Positions 32,205 to 37,797 of a stretch of DNA of 37,797 nt are shown piece after piece. The position numbers and the translations under genes were made by a program. The stretch is from Planctomycetota bacterium (GTDB lineage Bacteria; Planctomycetota; Phycisphaerae; Phycisphaerales; SM1A02). The stretch spans positions 1 through 37,797 of the forward strand of contig JADFOJ010000026.1 in assembly GCA_022562915.1 (NCBI GenBank), given 5' to 3'. The notes beneath the pieces are model-generated. The model searched no databases, was not told the DNA's origin, and worked only from the letters and a program-made list of their open reading frames with translations. How positions within the stretch are numbered: the first letter of the stretch is position 1; each line of letters opens with the position of its first letter.

Positions 32205-35200
32205 CGTACAGCATCGGGATCAACATGACCCCCAGCACCGTGCCCGCAATCATGCCGCCGAAGACGGCCGTGCCCAGCGCGCGGCGGCTCGCCGCCCCGG
32301 CACCGCTGGCGATCACCAGCGGAATGACACCGAGAATAAAGGAGAACGCCGTCATGAGAATCGGCCGGAAACGCAGGCGCGCGGCCTCGATGGCGGCCTC
32401 CGCGACCGACTTGCCTTCGCCGTGCAGTTGCTTCGCGAACTCGACGATCATGATGGCGCTCTTGGCGGAAAGCCCGATGAGCAGCACCAGACCGATCTGC
32501 GTGTAGATGTTGTTGTCGAACGAGCGATACCACGTCAGCCCCACCGCGCCGAGAATCGCCAGCGGAACCGACAGCAGTACTGCGACGGGGATCGCCCAGC
32601 TCTCGTACTGCGCCGCCAGGAGCAGGTACACGAAGAGAATGGCCAGCCCGAAAATGATCGGTGCCTGGTTGCCGGACAGGATCTGCTGGTAGGTCACGCC
32701 GGACCACTCGTAGCCCATCGAGGCAGGCAGCACCGTCCTGGACAGGTGCTCCATTTCGGCGATCGCCTGCGAGGAGCTGTGTCCCGGCGTGGCCATTCCG
32801 GTGATGGTGGACGACGGGTAGAGGTTGTACCGCAGAACCGTCGTCGGCCCGGCGGTGTCGCTGGTCGCCACCAGCGTGCTCAACGGGATCATGTTGCCGT
32901 CGCGGTCGCGGACCTCGAGCCGGCCGATGTCCTCGACGCGGCTGCGGAATTGCTGATCCGCCTGGATCATGACCTTGTAGGTTCGACCGAAGATGTTGAA
33001 ATCGTTGACGTACGCCGAGCCGAGATACGCCTGGAGCGTCGCGAAGATGGAGCTCAGCGGAACGCCGAGCGTCTTGGCCTTGATCCGATCGACGTCGAGA
33101 TACAACTGCGGGACGGTCGCCCGGAAGTTGCTGTTCATGCGGGTGAGCGCCGGGGCCGAATTCGCCGCGAACACCAGGTCGTCGGCGATCGCCTGGAGTT
33201 GGTTCATCCCCGCGTTGCCGCGATCCTGGAGCTGGTACTCGAATCCCCCCGCGGCGCCGAGCCCCTGGATGGGCGGCGGGTTCAGCGCGAAGCAGATCGC
33301 CTCCTGGATGCCGCCCAGTTGCCGCATGAGCGAGCGCAGCACGCCGCCGACCTGGAGTTCGGGGGTTGTCCTCTCGTCCCACGGATCCAGTGTCACGAAC
33401 ACCGCCCCGGCGTTGGTCACGACCACCTGGTCCAGCACCGAGTAGCCGCCGATCGTGATCGCGTGGTTGACACCGGGGGTCTCGGCGACGATTGCATTGA
33501 TCCGGTCCATGACCTGCCTGGTCCGCTGGAGCGTCGCCCCGTCGGGCAGTTGCGCGCTGATCATGACATAGCCCTGGTCCTCGTCGGGGATGAACCCCGT
33601 CGGTATACGGCCGAAGCCGTACACCATCAGCCCGACCAATCCCAGGAACAGGACCATGGCGATGGCGGTGCGCCGGACCACGAGCCGGACGACTCCCATG
33701 TATCCGCCGGTGATCCGGTCGAAGACGGTATTGAACGCCCCGAAGAACAACCCACGTTTCTTCGGGCTCGGCCGCAGCAGCAGGCCGCACAGGGCCGGGC
33801 TCAGCGTCAGCGCATTGATCGACGAGAAGACCGTCGCCGCCGCGATCGTCAGTGCGAACTGCTGGTAGAGCCGTCCCGTGATCCCGCCCATCATGGCCGT
33901 CGGGATGAAGACCGCCAGCAGCACGAGCGTCGTGGCGATGATCGGCCCGGTGATCTCCTTCATCGCCTTCTCGGCGGCTTCCTTGGCGGGCAGCCCCTCG
34001 TCGTCGATGATCCGAAGGGTGTTCTCGACCACGATGATGGCGTCGTCCACGACGATGCCGATCGCCAGGACGAGCCCGAAGAGCGTCAGCGTGTTGATGG
34101 ACAGCCCCAGCACCTTCATGACGGCGAACGTGCCGATCAGCGACACGGGAATCGTCACGGCGGGAACGAGTGTCGTTCGAATGTCCTGCAGGAATATATA
34201 GACCGTCAGCACGACCAGGATGATCGCGATCACCAGCGTCTCCAGAACTTCCTTCAAGGAAGCCGTGATGAAGCGAGTCGTGTCGTAGGCAATCGTGTAC
34301 TCGAGTCCCTCCGGGAACGACTCCGCCAGCCGGTCCATGTTCGCCCGAATACCCTTGGCGACCTCCAGGGCGTTGGCGCCCGGAAGCTGGTAGATGCCGA
34401 TGGCGATCGACGGTACCCCGTCGAGCTGGGCGTACCAGTTGTACGACGCGGCTCCGAGCTCGACCCGGGCCACGTCGCGCACACGAACAAGGCGGCCGTC
34501 GTCGCCGACCTTCACGATGATCTGCTCGAACTGCTCGACGTCCGAGAGGCGGCCCAGCGTCTTGACCGTGTACTGGAACTCCTGCCCCGGCGGGCTCGGC
34601 GGCGCCCCGATCTGCCCGGCGGCGACCTGGACGTTCTGCTCGCGAATGGCGTCGAGCACGTCCGTCGTCGTGAGGTTCCGGCTCTTGAGCGCGTCGGGGT
34701 CGAGCCACACGCGCATGCCGTAGTCCTTGGCCCCCATGATCAGGATCTCTCCGACGCCCGGAATGCGGCCAAGCACGTCCTTGATGTTCACGGTGATGTA
34801 GTTGCTCAGGTAGATCTCGTCGAAGTCGCCGTCCGGCGAGATCAGGCTGACCATGAGGACGATGGCCGTTGACTTCTTCTTGGTCGAGATGCCCTCGCGC
34901 TTGACCTCGTCAGGCAGCTTGGGCTCGGCCATCGACACGCGGTTCTGCACCAGGACGGTGGCCATGTCGATGTCCGTGCCCACGGCGAAGGTCACGGTCA
35001 GCTTCATCGTGCCGTCGTCGGATGACTTCGACGACATGTAGATCATGTCCTCGACGCCGTTGACCTCGTCCTCGATGGGGAACGCGACGGTCTCGGCGAT
35101 CACCTCGGCGCTCGCGCCCGGATAGGTCGCCGACACTTCCACCGTCGGCGGCGTGATGTCCGGCGTCTGCTCGATGGGCAGCGTCGGGATCGTGATTCCG

Positions 35201-35271
35201 CCGATGATGACGATGATGATCGACATCACGCCGGCGAAGATCGGCCGATGGATGAAGAAGCGGGAGATCAT
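32158..35271 (-). CDS. RND family multidrug efflux pump, inner-membrane permease (AcrB/MexB, HAE1)
   Basis: 1037 residues, the normal size for hydrophobe/amphiphile exporters. Twelve membrane helices and two large periplasmic loops are evident, starting with MISRFFIHRPIFAGVMSIII. Proton-relay residues are kept: Asp409/Asp410 in GIVVDDAIIVVEN and Lys937 in GLSAKSAIMIVEFAK. It exports drugs, bile-type detergents or similar compounds as a trimer using proton influx. The adaptor gene lies 18 nt upstream. No outer-membrane TolC/OprM-type gene is in the window, so the channel must be encoded elsewhere. It is followed by the overlapping channel-like gene. Confidence 0.96.
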   Translation of the reverse strand: MISRFFIHRPIFAGVMSIIIVIIGGITIPTLPIEQTPDITPPTVEVSATYPGASAEVIAETVAFPIEDEVNGVEDMIYMSSKSSDDGTMKLTVTFAVGTDIDMATVLVQNRVSMAEPKLPDEVKREGISTKKKSTAIVLMVSLISPDGDFDEIYLSNYITVNIKDVLGRIPGVGEILIMGAKDYGMRVWLDPDALKSRNLTTTDVLDAIREQNVQVAAGQIGAPPSPPGQEFQYTVKTLGRLSDVEQFEQIIVKVGDDGRLVRVRDVARVELGAASYNWYAQLDGVPSIAIGIYQLPGANALEVAKGIRANMDRLAESFPEGLEYTIAYDTTRFITASLKEVLETLVIAIILVVLTVYIFLQDIRTTLVPAVTIPVSLIGTFAVMKVLGLSINTLTLFGLVLAIGIVVDDAIIVVENTLRIIDDEGLPAKEAAEKAMKEITGPIIATTLVLLAVFIPTAMMGGITGRLYQQFALTIAAATVFSSINALTLSPALCGLLLRPSPKKRGLFFGAFNTVFDRITGGYMGVVRLVVRRTAIAMVLFLGLVGLMVYGFGRIPTGFIPDEDQGYVMISAQLPDGATLQRTRQVMDRINAIVAETPGVNHAITIGGYSVLDQVVVTNAGAVFVTLDPWDERTTPELQVGGVLRSLMRQLGGIQEAICFALNPPPIQGLGAAGGFEYQLQDRGNAGMNQLQAIADDLVFAANSAPALTRMNSNFRATVPQLYLDVDRIKAKTLGVPLSSIFATLQAYLGSAYVNDFNIFGRTYKVMIQADQQFRSRVEDIGRLEVRDRDGNMIPLSTLVATSDTAGPTTVLRYNLYPSSTITGMATPGHSSSQAIAEMEHLSRTVLPASMGYEWSGVTYQQILSGNQAPIIFGLAILFVYLLLAAQYESWAIPVAVLLSVPLAILGAVGLTWYRSFDNNIYTQIGLVLLIGLSAKSAIMIVEFAKQLHGEGKSVAEAAIEAARLRFRPILMTAFSFILGVIPLVIASGAGAASRRALGTAVFGGMIAGTVLGVMLIPMLYVVVQRFSGGLRGTRA

Positions 35272-35289
35272 GGTTCGCGTGCGCCGCCG

Positions 35290-36432
35290 CTAGCGCCCAC
35301 CGGGGGCCGGGTCCTGCATCTGGGGCCTGACGGGAAGACCGGGCCGGGCGCGTTGAAGGCCGTTGACGATGTACCGCTCGTCGCCGGACAGCCCGTCCTC
35401 GATCACGCGCATGCCGTCAAGCAGGGCGCCGATCGTCACCGGCCGATGCTCCACGATGTCGTCGGTGTCGACGATCAGCAGGTACTTGCCGCCGAGGTCC
35501 GTTCCGAGTGCCCGCTCGCTGACCAGCACCGCGTTTTCGCGGATCCCCGCCGAGAGCCGCACGCGGACGAACGCCCCCGGAAACAGCAGCCCCTGGTCGT
35601 TGGGGACCTCGCCCCGAACCAGCAGCGTGCCTGTGGCCGCGTCAACGGTGTTGTTGATGAAGTCGAGCGTGCCGTGGTGCGGGTAGCCCTCCTCGTGGGC
35701 GAGACGCACCCAGAACGGCGTGCGGAGCCTGCGTCGCTCGTCCTGCGGGACCTCCGCGAGCCGCTGCATCAGGAATCGTTCGCTCACGTTGAAGTAGACG
35801 TGCATCGGGTCCATCTGCACGACCGTGGTCAGAAGGGTCTTCTCGCCGGCACCGACGAGGTTGCCGACGTCAACGAGATTGCGGCTCAACCGGCCGGCGA
35901 TGGGCGACTTCACATCCGTGTAGCCCAGCTCGAGCCGGGCCTTCTCGTCGGCGGCCCGGGCGGACTTCAGTGCGGCCTCGGCGAGGGCCCGGTCCGTCCG
36001 GCGGTCCTGGATCTCTTTCTCGGTGGACGCCCCGCGTGCCGCCAGCGACTCGACCTGGCCCAGGTCCCAGACGGCCTGGTCCAGTTCGGCCTGCCGTCGC
36101 TCGACAAACGCGACGGTCCGATCGACCTCGGCCTGGTACAGCGCCGGATCGATGACGAACAGGACCTGGCCGGCCGTGGCTTCGTCGCTGTCCTGGAACT
36201 TCTGCTCCAGTAGATAGCCCTCGACGCGGGCGCGGATTTCGGCGGTCTGCATCGCCACCGTCGTCCCGGTGAACTCCACCCACAACTCGGCGTCCATCCG
36301 GACGGGTGTCGCCACCGTGACCGCCGGCGGTGGCGGCGGCGCGGCCGCGGGGGCTTCCCGCCCGCATCCGGAGTGCACGGCCACGCCGGCAAGTCCGACC
36401 GCGACGGCGGCGCATGAAGAGAGCCGCTTCAT
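35290..36432 (-). CDS. RND efflux periplasmic adaptor (membrane fusion protein)
   Basis: 380 residues. The N-terminus is hydrophobic and ends in HSGC (Cys23), a near-lipobox, so it is probably a lipoprotein, followed by a Pro/Ala-rich stretch. The HlyD/AcrA layout follows: a lipoyl half (EIRARVEGYLLEQKF), a helical hairpin (~100-170, ending LELGYTDVKSPIAGRLS), the second lipoyl half and beta-barrel (GTLDFINNTVDAATGT, then FPGAFVRVRL). It bridges the inner-membrane pump to an outer-membrane channel. It is the first gene of the efflux operon. A TACAGT box lies 6 nt before its ATG and there is no Shine-Dalgarno sequence. Confidence 0.94.
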   Translation of the reverse strand: MKRLSSCAAVAVGLAGVAVHSGCGREAPAAAPPPPPAVTVATPVRMDAELWVEFTGTTVAMQTAEIRARVEGYLLEQKFQDSDEATAGQVLFVIDPALYQAEVDRTVAFVERRQAELDQAVWDLGQVESLAARGASTEKEIQDRRTDRALAEAALKSARAADEKARLELGYTDVKSPIAGRLSRNLVDVGNLVGAGEKTLLTTVVQMDPMHVYFNVSERFLMQRLAEVPQDERRRLRTPFWVRLAHEEGYPHHGTLDFINNTVDAATGTLLVRGEVPNDQGLLFPGAFVRVRLSAGIRENAVLVSERALGTDLGGKYLLIVDTDDIVEHRPVTIGALLDGMRVIEDGLSGDERYIVNGLQRARPGLPVRPQMQDPAPGGR

Positions 36433-36438
36433 GCCCCC

Positions 36439-36444
36439 ACTGTA
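36439..36444 (-). promoter_or_regulatory. TACAGT box 6 nt before the efflux adaptor start
   Basis: On the minus strand TACAGT is followed by GGGGGC and the ATG at 36432. Sequence and spacing are the same as before the adenine deaminase gene. It is the candidate promoter of the efflux operon and implies a leaderless mRNA. Confidence 0.4.
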
Positions 36445-36478
36445 GCGAATCCAACGGCGCGTGCCGCCATGTTGGCAT

Positions 36479-36484
36479 TACAAT
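36479..36484 (+). promoter_or_regulatory. Candidate -10 (TACAAT) for the MBL-fold hydrolase
   Basis: TACAAT lies 26 nt before the ATG at 36511, leaving a short leader that contains AAAGGAGA as a Shine-Dalgarno sequence. No matching -35. This gene thus has an ordinary leader, in contrast to the divergent efflux gene. Confidence 0.35.
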
Positions 36485-36510
36485 ACCGCCGTCATCGAAA
36501 GGAGATTCCC

Positions 36511-37416
36511 ATGAGCCCGATACGTCCCTGCCTCGCCTGCCTCGCTGGTCTCGGTGTCATGGGTCTGGCCGCCGTCACGACTGCCCAGGAGATGGCCGAC
36601 GTCACCATCAAGGCGCAACTCGTCGCCGGCAACGTCTACATGATCACCGGCCGCGGCGGCAACATGGGCCTTTCCGTGGGGGCCGACGGCGCGTTTCTCA
36701 TCGACGACCAGTTCGCCCCGCTCACCGCCAGGATCATCGAGACGATCAAGGACCTGAGCCCGAAACGGGTCCAGTTCGTCATCAACACCCACTGGCACGG
36801 CGACCACACCGGCGGCAACGAGAACCTCGGCAAGGCGGGGGCGATCATCGTCGCCCACGAGAACGTCCGCCTCCGCATGAGCACCGAGCACTTCATGGAA
36901 GCGTTCGACAGGACGGTCCCGGCCTCACCGGACGGTGCGCTGCCGGTGATCACCTTCGCGGAGTCGATGACCTTCCACCACAACGGCGACGAAATACGCG
37001 TCCAGCACGTTGCGCCGGCCCATACGGACGGCGACGCAATCGTCTTCTTTCGCAACGCCAACGTGATCCATATGGGCGACACGTTCTTCAGCGGGATGTA
37101 CCCGTTCATCGACGTGAGCTCCGGCGGATCGATCTCGGGGATGATCCAGGCGGCGGAGACGGCGCTCGCGCTCGCCGACGAGCAGACGCGAATCATTCCC
37201 GGACACGGACCGCTCTCGGGCGTGACCGAGCTTCGCGCGTCCCGCGCCATGCTCAGGATCGTTCACGAACGCGTGCAGAACCTGATCCGCGCCGGCCGTT
37301 CCCGCGACGAGGTCATCGCGGCCAGGCCCACCGGCGATCTCGATGCCGTCTGGGGCGGCGGCTTCATGAAACCGGACCAGTGGGTCGGCATCGTCTACGA
37401 CGGCATGACCAGGTAG
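36511..37416 (+). CDS. Exported MBL-fold metallohydrolase
   Basis: 301 residues with a signal peptide (MSPIRPCLACLAGLGVMGLA to about TTAQ). The metallo-beta-lactamase signature HWHGDH (His94, His96, Asp98, His99) is complete, with further ligands in PAHTDGD, MGDTFF and IPGHGPLS, so two zinc ions can be bound. The sequence resembles the periplasmic MBL hydrolases often annotated as beta-lactamase-like or cyclase proteins; a true beta-lactamase activity cannot be claimed. The start is fixed by AAAGGAGA about 6 nt upstream. It is divergent from the efflux operon across 78 nt and convergent with the small lipoprotein gene (13-nt gap). Confidence 0.9.
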   Translation: MSPIRPCLACLAGLGVMGLAAVTTAQEMADVTIKAQLVAGNVYMITGRGGNMGLSVGADGAFLIDDQFAPLTARIIETIKDLSPKRVQFVINTHWHGDHTGGNENLGKAGAIIVAHENVRLRMSTEHFMEAFDRTVPASPDGALPVITFAESMTFHHNGDEIRVQHVAPAHTDGDAIVFFRNANVIHMGDTFFSGMYPFIDVSSGGSISGMIQAAETALALADEQTRIIPGHGPLSGVTELRASRAMLRIVHERVQNLIRAGRSRDEVIAARPTGDLDAVWGGGFMKPDQWVGIVYDGMTR

Positions 37417-37429
37417 AACCGTTTCGAGA

Positions 37430-37624
37430 TCACTCGAAGTCGCGATAGCCCAGGCGGTCCTTGCGCCCATCGGCGATGTCGTTCGGGTTGCTGATCTCGT
37501 ACCCGGTGAGTACGCCGGTGTTCGTCGGGTCGCCGCTGGTGGTCTGCTGGCTGCACCCGGCGAGAACGGCCGCGAGCAGAACCGCGCCGGCAGCGGCGAG
37601 GGTGGGATGTACGCAACGGCTCAT
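37430..37624 (-). CDS. Small lipoprotein of unknown function
   Basis: 64 residues. A lipoprotein signal peptide with lipobox LAGC (Cys24) leaves a 41-residue mature peptide rich in polar residues (SQQTTSGDPTNTGVLTGYEI, then RKDRLGYRDFE). No family recognised. The start at 37624 is supported by GGAAGGAG about 6 nt upstream; the frame opens at 37651 but that would spoil the signal peptide. Membrane-anchored, role unknown. Confidence 0.75.
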   Translation of the reverse strand: MSRCVHPTLAAAGAVLLAAVLAGCSQQTTSGDPTNTGVLTGYEISNPNDIADGRKDRLGYRDFE

Positions 37625-37671
37625 GGTCTGCTCCTTCCCTAGCCTTGGCATCGGGGCTTGACGGGGGATCC

Positions 37672-37797
37672 TAGCAGCCCGTTGAAGAAGTGCTTCGATG
37701 GCGAGAGCGCGACCAGATTCGTCAGATCAAGGAGCCGGATCGAAGGCATATCCCGGAGATACGGCGAGATTCGGCGACGCCGAGCTGGCGGATCTGG
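37672..37797. mobile_element. Possible insertion-sequence end at the right edge (tentative)
   Basis: From about 37672 the sequence reads tagcagcccgttgaagaag and then changes character (lower GC, no clear link to the lipoprotein gene). The motif resembles the CAGCCYGTTGAAAAAG-type terminal repeats of some transposons, recalled from memory. Open frames run off the window on both strands; none can be recognised as a transposase from so few residues. Confidence 0.3.

Noticed and set aside
31780-34872. A 1030-codon open frame antisense to the RND pump
   Set aside because: Composition is Arg/Asp/His-rich without any motif. Such frames are common in GC-rich DNA opposite a real gene, and the pump on the other strand is unmistakable.
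36511-37416. Calling the exported MBL-fold enzyme a beta-lactamase resistance gene
   Set aside because: The metal motif is shared by the whole superfamily; nothing in the sequence shows beta-lactam specificity.

Overview
This window is GC-rich, densely coding bacterial DNA, most likely from a planctomycete, probably of the Phycisphaerae. The best lineage marker is a pair of secreted proteins (left edge and 2694-3518) that end in the short two-repeat 'GC-type dockerin' tail (PCPWDCG...GIVDFLALLG.W) known from that group. A Cys-rich repeat in the first of them, and the SGGYN-type N-terminus of the FKBP-like protein at 29653-30705, fit the same origin. I see no rRNA, tRNA or CRISPR array. Only one clear intrinsic terminator is visible.

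Layout. 3-3518: two dockerin-tailed exported proteins flank a MalK/UgpC-type ABC ATPase. 3606-7183 (minus): an S9 prolyl-oligopeptidase-type peptidase, a TlpA-like thioredoxin with a long helical tail, and a DUF427 protein. 7276-10328 (plus): adenine deaminase followed 2 nt later by an exported metallo-beta-lactamase-fold/DinB fusion. 10276-17916 (minus): a tight fatty-acid operon of thiolase, FadJ-type multifunctional enzyme, acyl-CoA dehydrogenase and an acyltransferase/alpha-beta-hydrolase fusion. Its leader carries two inverted repeats that look like operators. 18075-22287 (minus): a three-gene module of ECF-like sigma factor, soluble anti-sigma-like protein and TPR-CHAT protease. 22687-29669 (plus): histidine kinase, LuxR-type response regulator, GatE, GatD and cardiolipin synthase, with overlaps or short gaps throughout. 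29653-36432 (minus): an RND efflux adaptor and pump, a K+-channel-like protein overlapping the pump gene, and two tandem FKBP-fold proteins with degenerate active sites. 36511-37624: an exported MBL-fold hydrolase and a small lipoprotein. The right edge may hold the end of an insertion sequence.

Two regions stand out. The sigma / anti-sigma-like / TPR-CHAT operon has the same three-part logic as the type III-E CRISPR accessory set (TPR-CHAT protease Csx29, its substrate Csx30 and a sigma factor), but no CRISPR gene is nearby. It may be a CRISPR-independent circuit in which proteolysis releases a sigma factor. The second is a complete GatDE pair, the Glu-tRNA(Gln) amidotransferase described as archaeal, in an otherwise bacterial neighbourhood. 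A further pattern is a TANNNT box 6-7 nt upstream of the start codon at five genes, which suggests that leaderless transcripts are common here.
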